Shown: positions 20,672-29,645, numbered from the stretch's first letter. The stretch is 64,000 nt of DNA from Paracoccus aurantiacus (GCF_007993065.1 NZ_VOPL01000001.1:744001-808000), one strand, 5' to 3'. The notes: generated by a model from the letters alone, not told the origin. Numbers and translations are program-made.

Positions 20672-20971
20672 TCAGTCCTCGTCGAACAGTCCCACCGTCT
20701 CGGGCGGGTCGAGATCGCGATACAGAAGCTGCGCCTCGGCAGCGGGGCCGCGCTTTTCCGACAGGGCCAGCACCTCGATCCGCCGGCGCGTGCACCCCTG
20801 CCGCAATTCGATCTGCACGCCGCAGCGGATCGCGCGGGCGGGTTTGACCGTTTGCCGGTCAATGCGGACTTTCCCCGATTCTATCATTTGCTGTGACAAT
20901 GCGCGCGTCTTGAAGAAGCGGGCCGCCCACAGAAACTTGTCCAGCCTTACCGAATCCGGCGCGTCAACCAT
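20672..20971 (-). CDS. S4-domain RNA-binding protein (Hsp15-like)
   Basis: 99 residues. The N-terminal S4 fold has RLDKFLWAARFFKTRALSQQMI and GKVRIDRQTVKPARAI. This is the Hsp15/YrfH arrangement, which binds rRNA and recycles stalled 50S subunits with nascent chains in E. coli. The C-terminal half is shorter than in Hsp15 and ends acidic (DLDPPETVGLFDED). Its start overlaps the end of the upstream sulfurtransferase-like gene by one base, so they are co-transcribed. Confidence 0.9.
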   Translation of the reverse strand: MVDAPDSVRLDKFLWAARFFKTRALSQQMIESGKVRIDRQTVKPARAIRCGVQIELRQGCTRRRIEVLALSEKRGPAAEAQLLYRDLDPPETVGLFDED

Positions 20972-21390
20972 CAGCCGGGTTCGGCAAGGCCACCAGCGAT
21001 GCCACCCAGATCATACCCGGCCTCAGACGCTCGCTTCAGAATTTCCGAGGGCGCGCGCTTACCCGACTGGCTGAGCGCCCAGAGCGTCGCGGAGCGCGTG
21101 CCCGAACGGCAATAGGCCAGAACCGGGCCGGGCATCTGCTCAATCGCGGTACCGAATTCATCGACGAGTTGCGGGGTCAGTTGACCGGGGGCAAGCGGAA
21201 GATAGCGAAACTCTAGCCCTGCAGCCAATGCGGCCTCGGCCATCTCCTGCTGCGAAGGTTGATCGGCGGCTTCGCCATCGGGGCGGTTGCAGATCACCGC
21301 GCGATAGCCCTGCTGCGCCAGATCAGCGAAATCTTCAGGCTGAAGCTGCGGGGCCACCGAAATGCTTTCGTCGATCTTCCTGATATCCAT
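20971..21390 (-). CDS. TIGR01244 / DUF442 sulfurtransferase-like protein
   Basis: 139 residues of the tyrosine-phosphatase-like fold with the loop YCRSGTRSATLWAL (Cys-x5-Arg) near residue 92 and VICNRPDGEAADQPS near 33. These define the DUF442 family, often fused to or beside Blh (beta-lactamase-like) persulfide enzymes. Here it stands alone with the S4-domain gene. Role: probable persulfide or phosphoryl-group handling; the substrate is not evident. Confidence 0.88.
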   Translation of the reverse strand: MDIRKIDESISVAPQLQPEDFADLAQQGYRAVICNRPDGEAADQPSQQEMAEAALAAGLEFRYLPLAPGQLTPQLVDEFGTAIEQMPGPVLAYCRSGTRSATLWALSQSGKRAPSEILKRASEAGYDLGGIAGGLAEPG

Positions 21391-21474
21391 CTGCCGCCCC
21401 TGCTAATTCATGCGTCCCCAACATTTGCCGCAGCGCGTGCACAGACGCAACTCACCTTCACGAGACGGCCAGCC

Positions 21475-22071
21475 CTAACGGACCGCCTTGATGCCTTCGA
21501 GGATCAGGGTCGTCGCGATATCGGCGTAATCCTCGCGCGTGACCGGGCCGCCGTCGCGAAACCACATATAGACCCAGTTCATCATTCCGAACAGCGACAT
21601 CGTGACCGGCATCAGCAACGGGCGGCCATTTTGCAGATCGGGGTTGATGCGGTCGATCACGGTGGAAAAGCGCCGCACGATCCGCCGTTCGATTTCCGCC
21701 AGCGCCTGCTGCTGATCCGCCGTCAGCGCGCGCTTGGCATTCAGCTGCACGATATGTTCGTTATCGGCCCCGCGATAGATGTCGAGCACCGCACCCACCA
21801 GCTTGCGCAGCCGGTCGCGGTCCGCAAGCGAGGCGTCGTCGGCGGCCTCGACCGCCTCGTCAACGTCCAGCAGATGGGTTTCGATGATCGCGAAGATCAG
21901 GGCATCCTTGCCGGGGTAATAATGGTAAAGCAGCGCCTTTGACACGCCCGCGCGGTCCGCGATTTGGGACATGGACGCCTTGTCCATGCCCTGTTCGGCG
22001 ATCACCGCAGCCGCATTGCGCAGCAGGTCCTGCTGCTTCTCGGCAAAATCGCTGGCTCTGGTGCGGGCCAT
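21475..22071 (-). CDS. TetR/AcrR-family regulator, probable repressor of the paa genes
   Basis: 198 residues. The N-terminal HTH has AVIAEQGMDKASMSQIADRAGVSKALLYHYYPGKDALIFAI, the standard TetR DNA-binding domain, followed by an all-helical ligand domain. It is the last gene downstream of paaG-paaI-paaK. A TetR-type palindrome lies in the paaG promoter. The expected inducer would be phenylacetyl-CoA, as for PaaR-type regulators; that is inference from location. Confidence 0.88.
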   Translation of the reverse strand: MARTRASDFAEKQQDLLRNAAAVIAEQGMDKASMSQIADRAGVSKALLYHYYPGKDALIFAIIETHLLDVDEAVEAADDASLADRDRLRKLVGAVLDIYRGADNEHIVQLNAKRALTADQQQALAEIERRIVRRFSTVIDRINPDLQNGRPLLMPVTMSLFGMMNWVYMWFRDGGPVTREDYADIATTLILEGIKAVR

Positions 22072-22157
22072 CTGGCCTCCTGTGATGGGGCGCGGGGCGC
22101 GCCGCCGGCTGCTTTAGCGCCAACTCCCGGGATTGTCACCCGGACGCGGGCGGGGGC

Positions 22158-23474
22158 TCAGCGCTCTTTCGGGCGGTTGTCGACGACGCGTTTTGCCTTG
22201 CCTTCGGATCGCGCAACGCCTTCGGGGTCATGCACAATGATTTTCGAGGATACCCCGACAACCGACTTGATATGATGCGCCAATTCCTTCGCCGCATTCT
22301 CGCGCGCATAGACATCGGCGTGATCCGGCAGGCATTCGCAATGCACGGTCATATTGTCCATGCGGTTCGCGCCTGTGTTCAGTTCGATCTGGAAATGGGG
22401 CGCGAGGGCCGCGATTTTCAGCAACTGTTCCTCGACCTGGGTTGGGAATACGTTGACGCCGCGCAGGATGATCATGTCGTCGCTGCGCCCGGTGATCTTT
22501 TCCATCCGCCGCACGCTACGCGCCGTGCCGGGCAGCAGCCGCGTCAGGTCGCGGGTGCGATAGCGCACCATCGGCAGGCCTTCCTTGGTCAGCGTGGTAA
22601 AGACCAGCTCGCCCATCTCGCCATCGGGCAGCACCTCGCCGGTTTCCGGGTCGATGATCTCGGGGTAGAAATGATCCTCCCAGATATGCAGCCCGTCCTT
22701 GGTTTCGACGCATTCATTCGCGACGCCCGGCCCCATGATTTCGGACAGGCCGTAAATATCGACGGCGTGCATGTCGAAAACCTGCTCGATTTCCTGCCGC
22801 ATCTGGTTGGTCCAGGGCTCGGCCCCGAAGATGCCCACCTGGATCGAGCTTTCGCGTGGGTCCATCCCACGGCGGCGATATTCGTCAAAGATCGACAGCA
22901 TATAGCTGGGCGTGACCATGATGATGCGCGGCTTGAAATCCTCGATCAGGGTGACCTGCCGTTCGGTCATCCCGCCCGAGATCGGGACCACCGTGCAGCC
23001 CAGCCTTTCGGCCCCGTAATGCGCGCCAAGCCCGCCGGTGAACAGGCCATAGCCGTAAGCCACATGGCAGATATCGCCGGGACGCCCCCCCGAAGCGCGG
23101 ATCGAACGCGCAATCAGATCGGCCCAGTTGTCGATATCGTTCTTCGTGTAACCCACCACGGTCGGCTTGCCGGTCGTCCCGGATGAGGCATGGATGCGCA
23201 CAAGCTGTTCGCGCGGCACCGCGAACATCCCGAACGGATAGTTGTCGCGCAGGTCCTGCTTGTAGGTGAAGGGAAATTTCGACAGGTCGGACAGGCTTTG
23301 CAGATCGTCCGGATGGACGCCCGCATCATCAAACCGCTGGCGGTAGAAGGGCGAGTTTTCATAGGCATGCTTCAGCGACCACTTCAGACGGTCGAGTTGA
23401 AGCGCCGCAATCTCGTCGCGCGATGCCCGCTCGATCGGGTCGAGCGTCTTGGGGTCTGGCGTCAGGTCTTCCAT
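22158..23474 (-). CDS. paaK: Phenylacetate-CoA ligase
   Basis: 438 residues; activates phenylacetate to phenylacetyl-CoA with ATP, the entry step of aerobic hybrid phenylacetate breakdown. Typical PaaK motifs: SPFYRQRFDDAG near residue 41, the P-loop SSGTTGKPTVVGYTKND near 96, YGYGLFTGGLGAHYGAE, and YGLSEIMGPGVA near residue 240. C-terminal ligase domain with RSDDMIILRGVNVFPTQVE. Twelve bases separate it from paaI. Confidence 0.96.
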   Translation of the reverse strand: MEDLTPDPKTLDPIERASRDEIAALQLDRLKWSLKHAYENSPFYRQRFDDAGVHPDDLQSLSDLSKFPFTYKQDLRDNYPFGMFAVPREQLVRIHASSGTTGKPTVVGYTKNDIDNWADLIARSIRASGGRPGDICHVAYGYGLFTGGLGAHYGAERLGCTVVPISGGMTERQVTLIEDFKPRIIMVTPSYMLSIFDEYRRRGMDPRESSIQVGIFGAEPWTNQMRQEIEQVFDMHAVDIYGLSEIMGPGVANECVETKDGLHIWEDHFYPEIIDPETGEVLPDGEMGELVFTTLTKEGLPMVRYRTRDLTRLLPGTARSVRRMEKITGRSDDMIILRGVNVFPTQVEEQLLKIAALAPHFQIELNTGANRMDNMTVHCECLPDHADVYARENAAKELAHHIKSVVGVSSKIIVHDPEGVARSEGKAKRVVDNRPKER

Positions 23475-23486
23475 GCGAAATTCCTC

Positions 23487-23930
23487 CTACTCGGGCAGGT
23501 AAGTGCCTTTGACGGCACGGCTGAGGCCGCGGAAATGCGCGACCTGCTGCCCGTCCTGATTGGTGATATTCACGTCATAGACGCCGCTGCGCCCGCTGCG
23601 CGAAGCCTCGCGCGCGGTTGCGGTCAGCACATCGCCCAAGCGGCCCGGCGCGACATAGTTGATGGACGCCTGCTGCCCCACGGTCACGGCGTTATAGGTG
23701 TTGCAGGCAAAGGCGAAGGCGCTGTCGGCGAGCGTGAAGATATAGCCGCCATGCGCGTTTTCGTGGCCGTTGGTCATCGCCTCGGTCACGGTCATCGACA
23801 GCGTGGCCTGACCGGGTGCGATATGTTCAATCTTCATGCCAAGCCGCTGGCTGGCACGGTCGGTGGCCCACATTGCGTCTGCTGAACCTTGCGCGATTTC
23901 CTGCGGGGTCATTTCGGATATGGGCTTCAT
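23487..23930 (-). CDS. paaI: Hydroxyphenylacetyl-CoA thioesterase PaaI
   Basis: 147 residues, hotdog-fold thioesterase. NGHENAHGGYIFTLADSAFAFACN contains the catalytic HGG(x)IFxLxD pattern of PaaI. The enzyme clears dead-end ring-hydroxylated phenylacetyl-CoA esters and frees CoA. It overlaps paaG by four bases and is followed closely by paaK. Confidence 0.94.
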   Translation of the reverse strand: MKPISEMTPQEIAQGSADAMWATDRASQRLGMKIEHIAPGQATLSMTVTEAMTNGHENAHGGYIFTLADSAFAFACNTYNAVTVGQQASINYVAPGRLGDVLTATAREASRSGRSGVYDVNITNQDGQQVAHFRGLSRAVKGTYLPE

Positions 23931-24721
23931 TTGCCCTTGAACTCTGCCGGGCGCTTTTCAAGGAAAGCGGTCACGCCTTCGCGGTAATCCGCCGTCCGTC
24001 CTGCCTGCCGCTGCGCGTCGCGTTCGGCATCCAGTTGCGCAGAAAGACCGTTCTCCGCCGCCTGCTGGATCAATTGCTTGGTCAGCCCAAGCCCAACGGT
24101 CGGTCCGGCCGCCAGCTTTCGCGCAATCGCCATGGCCTCATCCTGCAGGGCGTCATCATCGGCGGCCTTCCAGATCAGCCCCCAATCCGCCGCCTTTTCA
24201 GCCCCCAACGGTTCTGCCAGCAGCGCCAGCGCCTTGGCGCGCGGCTCGCCCAATATGCGCGGCAGCGACCATGACCCGCCCGCATCCGGGACCAGGCCGA
24301 TCTTCGAAAACGCCTGAATGAAGCGCGCGGATTTCGCCGCCAGCACAATGTCGCAGGCAAGCGCGATGTTCGCCCCTGCCCCCGCCGCGACGCCGTTCAC
24401 CGCACAGATAACCGGTTTGGGCAGCCCGCGGATCATCCGCAGATTGGGGTTGTAATAGGTATCCAGCGTCGCGCCCAGATCCGGCGCGGAGCCACCCTTG
24501 CGCGGATCGCGGTCGCCCAGATCCTGCCCGGCGCAGAACGCCCGCCCCGCGCCGGTCAACAGAACCGCGCGGACCTCGCGGTCACGCTCCGCCCGTTCAA
24601 GCCCAGCCCGCAGCGCCAGATGCATGTCAGCGTTAAAACTGTTAAGCTTGTCAGGCCGGTTCAGAACAAGCTTCAGAACGCCGTCCTCCAGCGTCTCAAG
24701 AACGGTCGTTTCGTCGCTCAT
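23927..24721 (-). CDS. paaG: 1,2-epoxyphenylacetyl-CoA isomerase-type enoyl-CoA hydratase
   Basis: 264 residues from ATG 24721 (MSDETTVLE), close to E. coli PaaG (262). Crotonase fold with an oxyanion-hole segment AGRAFCAGQDLGDR near residue 60 and GVAAGAGANIALACDI near 105. GLVPDAGGSW near residue 140 carries the catalytic Asp position used for isomerisation. It converts the ring epoxide to the oxepin, or isomerises beta,gamma enoyl-CoAs. First gene of the leftward paaG-paaI-paaK-tetR unit. paaABCDE (the epoxidase) and paaZ are not in the window. Confidence 0.92.
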   Translation of the reverse strand: MSDETTVLETLEDGVLKLVLNRPDKLNSFNADMHLALRAGLERAERDREVRAVLLTGAGRAFCAGQDLGDRDPRKGGSAPDLGATLDTYYNPNLRMIRGLPKPVICAVNGVAAGAGANIALACDIVLAAKSARFIQAFSKIGLVPDAGGSWSLPRILGEPRAKALALLAEPLGAEKAADWGLIWKAADDDALQDEAMAIARKLAAGPTVGLGLTKQLIQQAAENGLSAQLDAERDAQRQAGRTADYREGVTAFLEKRPAEFKGK

Positions 24722-24777
24722 ACCGAATCCCCCTGCCCGCTTTCCCTCCTCGCGGGCTGAAAAAAGATGTTGCATAA

Positions 24778-24794
24778 ACCGACCGGTCAGTCAA
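24778..24794 (-). promoter_or_regulatory. paaG promoter with TetR-type operator
   Basis: On the minus strand a TTGACT -35 hexamer (24794 to 24789) is followed directly by the near-perfect 14-base palindrome ACTGACCGGTCGGT (24791 to 24778; one mismatch between arms), 57 bases before the paaG start. ACCGACCGGTCGGT-type sites are typical targets of TetR repressors of catabolic operons. Its position over the -35 and spacer fits repression, and it also faces the divergent transporter operon. Confidence 0.65.
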
Positions 24795-24974
24795 TTATCT
24801 TTGAGAGGACGGGAGGAGGCAGGCTTGCCGAATCTTGCGCGCCGGATGCGGTGGGCAAGATATAACTGCGGGAACGCGGCTTGACCGTGTTTCACTGTGG
24901 CCACTTTTTCCCCAATCGGAAAGACAATTCGCCGCCAATGCGCGGCATAATTCAGCAACTGGGAGGAACGCTGA

Positions 24975-26114
24975 ATGACCATCCGCACCCTGATGACCAC
25001 TGCCGCCGCGCTGTCTGCACTTGCCGCACCGGCAATGGCCGATATCAATATCGGCGCCTCGCTGGCCGAAACCGGCCCGGCCGCCTTTCTGGGCGACCCC
25101 GAGGCCAAGACCCTGCGCATGGAGGTCGACAAGATCAATGCCGCAGGTGGCATCAATGGCGAACAGATCAACCTGATCATCTATGATGACGGGGGCGATG
25201 CAAACAAAGCCAAGACCTTCGCCACCCGCCTGGTCGAAGATGACGAAGTGGTCGCCGTCATCGGCGGCACCACGACCGGCCCGACTATGGCCATGATCCC
25301 GGTCTTCGAGGATGCCGAGATTCCCTTCATCAGCCTTGCCGGCGCGGTTGAAATCATCGAGCCGGTGAACCCTTGGGTTTTCAAGACGCCCCATACCGAC
25401 CGCATGGCCTGCGAGAAGATTTTCGCCGACATGAAGGCGCAGGGCTTCAGCAAGGTCGGTATGATTTCCGGCTCTGACGGGTTCGGGAAGTCGATGCAGG
25501 CGCAGTGCAAGGGCGTGGCGGAAGCGGCGGGCGTGGAAATCGTCGCGGACGAGGTTTACGGCCCGCAGGATGCCGACATGACGCCGCAACTGACCAATAT
25601 CAAAGGCTCGGGCGCAGAAGCGATCCTGAATTCGGGCATGGGTCAGGGGCCAGCCGTCGTGACACGGAACCACACCCAGCTTGCCATCGACGCGCCGCTG
25701 TATCAGTCGCATGGCGTGGCGTCGAAGCAGTTCATCGAACTGGCCGGGACCGAAGCAGCCGAAGGCGTGCGCCTTCCCGCAGCCGCGCTGCTGGTCGCCG
25801 ACCAACTGGCCGATGACAACCCGCAGAAGCCGGTCGTTCAGGGCTATCGCGACGAATACGAGGCCGAGACGGGCGAGGATGTTTCGACTTTCGGGGGCCA
25901 CGCCTATGACGCGCTGTATATCCTGAAAGCCGCCATCGAAAAGGCCGGCAGCACCGAACCCGCCGCCATCCGCGATGCGCTGGAACAGACCACCGGTTTC
26001 GTCGGCACGGCTGGCGAGGTGAACTATACGCCCGAAGACCACCTTGGCCTGACGCTCGACGCGTTCGAGATGCTGGAGATCAAGGACGGCGAATGGACCA
26101 TCGTCGCCGAATAA
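24975..26114 (+). CDS. LivK-type ABC transporter substrate-binding protein
   Basis: 379 residues with a signal peptide (MTIRTLMTTAAALSALAAPAMA) and the type I periplasmic-binding fold of the branched-chain amino acid/aromatic group. ETGPAAFLGDPEAKTLRM, VIGGTTTGPTMAMIPV and SDGFGKSMQ mark the ligand-binding half. A strong Shine-Dalgarno (GGAGG, 8 bases) precedes the ATG. It heads a complete KHMGF importer cassette divergent from paaG. The substrate may therefore be phenylacetate or a related aromatic acid and not a branched-chain amino acid. Confidence 0.9.
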   Translation: MTIRTLMTTAAALSALAAPAMADINIGASLAETGPAAFLGDPEAKTLRMEVDKINAAGGINGEQINLIIYDDGGDANKAKTFATRLVEDDEVVAVIGGTTTGPTMAMIPVFEDAEIPFISLAGAVEIIEPVNPWVFKTPHTDRMACEKIFADMKAQGFSKVGMISGSDGFGKSMQAQCKGVAEAAGVEIVADEVYGPQDADMTPQLTNIKGSGAEAILNSGMGQGPAVVTRNHTQLAIDAPLYQSHGVASKQFIELAGTEAAEGVRLPAAALLVADQLADDNPQKPVVQGYRDEYEAETGEDVSTFGGHAYDALYILKAAIEKAGSTEPAAIRDALEQTTGFVGTAGEVNYTPEDHLGLTLDAFEMLEIKDGEWTIVAE

Positions 26115-26122
26115 GCTGATCC

Positions 26123-26148
26123 GGGCGCGGGCCTTACCCCCCGCGCCC
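26123..26148 (+). terminator. Intercistronic hairpin after the substrate-binding-protein gene
   Basis: A 9-base perfect stem (gggcgcggg / cccgcgccc) with an 8-base loop, followed by ctttcgc. Such hairpins commonly raise the level of the binding-protein message over the membrane-component genes. Confidence 0.55.
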
Positions 26149-26160
26149 CTTTCGCAATCC

Positions 26161-26170
26161 GGGGGGGGGG
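26161..26170 (+). repeat. Homopolymeric run of ten G just before livH
   Basis: Ten consecutive G lie two bases before the ATG of the permease gene at 26173, exactly where the Shine-Dalgarno should be. A run of this length can change by slipped-strand mispairing and would then alter ribosome binding spacing. It may also be an assembly or sequencing uncertainty. Confidence 0.9.
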
Positions 26171-26172
26171 CC

Positions 26173-27045
26173 ATGTCGGAACTGCTGCAATTCCTGTTTT
26201 CGGGGCTGACGGTCGGCGCGGTCTATGCGCTCGTGGCGCTTGGCTTCACCATCATCTACAACGCATCCGACGTGGTGAATTTCGCGCAGGGCGAATTCGT
26301 CATGCTGGGTGGAATGCTGACGGTTTTCGCCTATGCGGCGGGCCTGCCTTTGATCCTTGCCGCCATTGTCGCGATCATCGTGACAGCGGCGGTCGGCGTG
26401 GCGCTGAACAAACTGGCGATCGAACCCGCGCGCGGCGCACCCGTGGTGTCGCTGATCATCATCACCATCGGCGCGTCGATCTTTCTGCGCGGGGTAGCGC
26501 AGGTGCTGTTCGGCAAGCAGATCCACCGTTTCCCCTCATTCTCGGGCGATACGCCCTTCCGCATCGGCGGGGCCACGATCCTGCCGCAATCGCTTTGGGT
26601 CATCGCGGGCGGTCTGGCGGTGTTCTATGCGCTATACCTGTTCTTCACCAAGACGCTGACAGGCAAGGCAGTCCTTGCCACGTCGAACAACCGGCTGGCC
26701 GCGCAGCTTGTCGGGATCAACACGAACTGGGTAATGACGCTGTCCTTCGCGCTGTCGGCAGGCATCGGCGCGCTGGCAGGCGTGCTGGTCACACCAATCA
26801 CCAACACGTCCTATGACGTGGGCATCGCGCTGGCGCTGAAAGGCTTTGCCGCCGCCATGCTGGGCGGCATGGGCAACCCGAAAGGCGCGCTTGTCGGAGG
26901 CATCCTGCTCGGCATCATCGAGGCGATGACGGCGGGCTATCTCTCATCGCAATACAAGGACGCGGCCGCCTTTGTGGTCATCCTGCTGGTCCTGTTCATC
27001 ATGCCGCAGGGCCTGTTCGGCGCCAAACAGACGGAGCGTGTGTGA
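26173..27045 (+). CDS. Branched-chain/aromatic ABC transporter permease, LivH type
   Basis: 290 residues with about eight membrane segments. It has the LivH signature GAVYALVALGFTIIYNASDVVNFAQGEFVMLGG (residues 15-48) and the GMGNPKGALVGGILLG coupling-region motif near residue 235. Together with the LivM-like partner it should form the inner-membrane channel. The next gene starts within its stop codon. Confidence 0.95.
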   Translation: MSELLQFLFSGLTVGAVYALVALGFTIIYNASDVVNFAQGEFVMLGGMLTVFAYAAGLPLILAAIVAIIVTAAVGVALNKLAIEPARGAPVVSLIIITIGASIFLRGVAQVLFGKQIHRFPSFSGDTPFRIGGATILPQSLWVIAGGLAVFYALYLFFTKTLTGKAVLATSNNRLAAQLVGINTNWVMTLSFALSAGIGALAGVLVTPITNTSYDVGIALALKGFAAAMLGGMGNPKGALVGGILLGIIEAMTAGYLSSQYKDAAAFVVILLVLFIMPQGLFGAKQTERV

Positions 27046-28001
27046 TGCGGCTTTCCCACAAGACCGCCACCCTGCTGGTGCTGATCCCGCTGATCGTGCT
27101 GGCACCGATCTTCTTTCCGTCGAACTTCTATTACCGCGTCGGCTCGCTGATCTTCATCAACGGGCTGGCCGTGACGGGCATGGTCATCCTGATCGGCTAT
27201 GCCGGGCAGATCAGCCTTGGCCATGCCGGCTTCGCGGGGATAGGAGCGTATAGCTGTGCGTTGATGCCCGTTCACTGGGGCATCCCGCCCGTCGCGGCTG
27301 CGGTGCTGGGGGCGGTGATCTCTGCCCTGCTGGCATGGCTGGTAGGGCGCCCGATCCTGCGGCTGAAAGGCTATTACCTTGCCGTCGCGACGCTGGGGTT
27401 CGGCATCCTCGTCTACATGGTCCTGACGAATGAGACATGGCTGACCGGCGGCCCCGACGGGATGAGCGTGAATGATTCCGGCCTGCGCGACATGGCCGAA
27501 GCGGTTGGCATCGACCTGAAGAACTCGCAGTTCTGGTACTGGATGTGCGCCATCGTGCTGGTGATCGGGGTCTGGCTGGCGATGAACCTGCAGGACAGCC
27601 CGACGGGTCGGGCGCTGCGCGCGGTTCACGGGTCTGAGGTTGCGGCGCGCACTGTGGGCGTCGATGTCGCGCGCTATAAGCTGCAGGCCTTCGTGATTTC
27701 CGCCGTCTATGCCTCTGTCGCGGGGTCGATGGTGGCGCTGCAGAACGAATTCGTGACGCCGGATGTGGCGGGCTATATGCATTCCATCGAATGGGTGACG
27801 ATGACCGTGCTGGGTGGTGCTGGGTCCGTCCTTGGCGCGATCTTCGGCGCAGCAATCCTGACCACGCTGCCGCAGGTGCTGACGGCCTTCGCCGAATATG
27901 AACAGCTTCTGCTGGGTCTGATCATGATGCTGGTGATGATCTTCATGCGCGACGGGCTGCTGCCATCCATCATGCGGCGCATCCGGGGGAAAGACGAATG
28001 A
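27045..28001 (+). CDS. Branched-chain/aromatic ABC transporter permease, LivM type
   Basis: 318 residues from the ATG at 27045 (TGATG overlap with livH; a GTG one codon earlier is the alternative). GYAGQISLGHAGFAGIGAYSCAL near residue 50 and the cytoplasmic DSPTGRALRAVHGSEVAARTVG loop near 185 are LivM hallmarks. It ends in a four-base overlap with the ATPase gene. Confidence 0.95.
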   Translation: MRLSHKTATLLVLIPLIVLAPIFFPSNFYYRVGSLIFINGLAVTGMVILIGYAGQISLGHAGFAGIGAYSCALMPVHWGIPPVAAAVLGAVISALLAWLVGRPILRLKGYYLAVATLGFGILVYMVLTNETWLTGGPDGMSVNDSGLRDMAEAVGIDLKNSQFWYWMCAIVLVIGVWLAMNLQDSPTGRALRAVHGSEVAARTVGVDVARYKLQAFVISAVYASVAGSMVALQNEFVTPDVAGYMHSIEWVTMTVLGGAGSVLGAIFGAAILTTLPQVLTAFAEYEQLLLGLIMMLVMIFMRDGLLPSIMRRIRGKDE

Positions 28002-28780
28002 GCGCGCTTCTGTCGGTCGAAAATCTGGGCATCACCTTTGGTGGCCTGCGCGCCGTTCATGATGTCAGCTTCAGCGTCAAGCCGGGCGAAATCCTGTCGG
28101 TGATCGGCCCGAACGGCGCGGGCAAGACGACGCTGTTCAACATGATCTCTGGCGTCTATCAGCCCGGCAGCGGCAAGGTCGTGCTGGAGGGTCAGGACGT
28201 CACCGGCATGCGCCCCGACCTGCTGGCCCATCGCGGCATGTCGCGGACCTTCCAGAACCTGCAGATCTTTCAGAACATGACCGTGCTGGAAAATGCCATC
28301 GCGGGCTTTCACCTGACCGAATCCGGCAACCTTTTCGCCGACCTGCTGCGCCTGCCCGGATCGCGCGGCCGCGCCCGCACCGCGCATCAGGGTGCAATGC
28401 GCTTGCTGGAACGCGTTGGGCTGGAAGCCTCGGCCGAAACGAATGCCGGGAGTCTGTCCTATGGCAAGCTGAAGCGGCTGGAAATCGCCCGCGCACTGGC
28501 GCTGAGCCCCAAGGTGCTGCTGCTGGATGAACCAGCCGCAGGCTGCAACGCCGTCGAGACCGAGGAGATCGACCAGATGATCGCCGAGGTCGCGAAATCC
28601 GGCGTCGCAATCCTGCTGGTCGAGCATGACATGAAGATGGTGATGCGGATTTCGAACCACATTGTCGTGCTGGACCACGGCGAAAAGATCGCCGAGGGCG
28701 ACCCGGCCACCGTCAGCCGCGATCCGGCCGTCATCGCCGCCTATCTTGGCACCGAAGCCGCGGAGGATGCCGATGCTTGA
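27998..28780 (+). CDS. ABC transporter ATP-binding protein, LivG type
   Basis: 260 residues. Walker [10 protein letters not shown] near residue 38, LivG-specific [20 protein letters not shown] near 83, signature [15 protein letters not shown] (degenerate LSYG form usual for LivG), and Walker [11 protein letters not shown]. The C-terminal [10 protein letters not shown] extension is typical. It overlaps livF by eight bases. Confidence 0.95.
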   Translation: MSALLSVENLGITFGGLRAVHDVSFSVKPGEILSVIGPNGAGKTTLFNMISGVYQPGSGKVVLEGQDVTGMRPDLLAHRGMSRTFQNLQIFQNMTVLENAIAGFHLTESGNLFADLLRLPGSRGRARTAHQGAMRLLERVGLEASAETNAGSLSYGKLKRLEIARALALSPKVLLLDEPAAGCNAVETEEIDQMIAEVAKSGVAILLVEHDMKMVMRISNHIVVLDHGEKIAEGDPATVSRDPAVIAAYLGTEAAEDADA

Positions 28781-29474
28781 GATCAGCGAACTCCGTTCCC
28801 GCTATGGCCGGATCGAGGTATTGCACGGCATCGACCTGAACGTGCAGCAGGGCGAGATCGTGACTGTGGTCGGCGCGAATGGCGCGGGCAAGACGACCCT
28901 GCTGCGCTGCATCTCTGGCACGCAGCCGGTATCGGGCGGCGAGATAAAATTCCGAAACGACGCGATCACCACCGTGCCCGCCTTCAAACGCATCGGTCGC
29001 GGCATCACCCAGTCCCCCGAAGGCCGGCAGATATTCACCAACCTGACGGTCGAGGAAAACCTGCGCCTTGGTGCGTTTCTGTTCAAGGACGACCGCGTGG
29101 ACAAGGACATGCAGGACGCGTTCGAGATGTTCCCGATCCTGCGAGAGAAACGCAACCTGACTGCGGGCGGGCTGTCGGGCGGGCAGCAGCAGATGCTGGC
29201 CATTGCGCGCGCGCTGATGGGAAGGCCCAATTGCCTTCTGCTGGATGAGCCGTCGATGGGCCTCGCGCCGATCCTCGTGCAGCAGATTTTCGATGTGGTT
29301 CAGAACCTGAAATCGCTGGATGTGACCGTGCTGCTAGTCGAACAGAACGCCTTCGGGGCGCTGAAAATCGCGGATCGCGGCTATGTCATGGAAACCGGGC
29401 GCATCACCATGGACGGCCCCGCCGCAGACCTGATCGCCGATCCCCGCATCCGCGAAGCCTATCTGGGGATATAG
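28773..29474 (+). CDS. ABC transporter ATP-binding protein, LivF type
   Basis: 233 residues from ATG 28773. Walker A GANGAGKTT near residue 36, RIGRGITQSPEGRQIFTNLTVEENL, signature LSGGQQQMLAIARAL, Walker B LLLDEPSMGL, and VEQN after the H-loop region, the LivF hallmark. Last gene of the importer operon; its stop lies 7 bases before a convergent tRNA-Arg gene. Confidence 0.95.
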   Translation: MLEISELRSRYGRIEVLHGIDLNVQQGEIVTVVGANGAGKTTLLRCISGTQPVSGGEIKFRNDAITTVPAFKRIGRGITQSPEGRQIFTNLTVEENLRLGAFLFKDDRVDKDMQDAFEMFPILREKRNLTAGGLSGGQQQMLAIARALMGRPNCLLLDEPSMGLAPILVQQIFDVVQNLKSLDVTVLLVEQNAFGALKIADRGYVMETGRITMDGPAADLIADPRIREAYLGI

Positions 29475-29480
29475 AAGGAC

Positions 29481-29557
29481 TGGCGGGCCCGGGAGGACTT
29501 GAACCCCCAACCTTGGACTTAGAAGGTCCCTGCTCTATCCAGTTGAGCTACGAGCCC
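29481..29557 (-). tRNA. tRNA-Arg (anticodon TCT)
   Basis: A complete 77-base cloverleaf on the minus strand: acceptor GGGCTCG / CGGGCCC, D-arm TAGCTCAACTGGATAGAGCA, anticodon stem-loop GGACC-TTCTAA-GTCC region with TCT, T-arm GGGGGTTCAAGTCCTCC, discriminator G and encoded CCA. It decodes AGA, a rare codon in such a high-GC genome. Confidence 0.95.
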
Positions 29558-29595
29558 GCGCGCGCTGTTGATGGCTGAAATAATGCCGCGCTGCA

Positions 29596-29625
29596 ATGAA
29601 AAAGGCCGGGCTGAGCCCGGCCTTT
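29596..29625 (-). terminator. Intrinsic terminator of the RTX gene
   Basis: On the minus strand a 10-12-base stem (aaaggccgggct / agcccggccttt) is followed by TTTTTC, 21 bases after the stop of the RTX gene. The A-run on the other side means it could also act on rightward transcripts. Confidence 0.85.
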
Positions 29626-29645
29626 CCGTCTGTCTGCCCTGGCTA

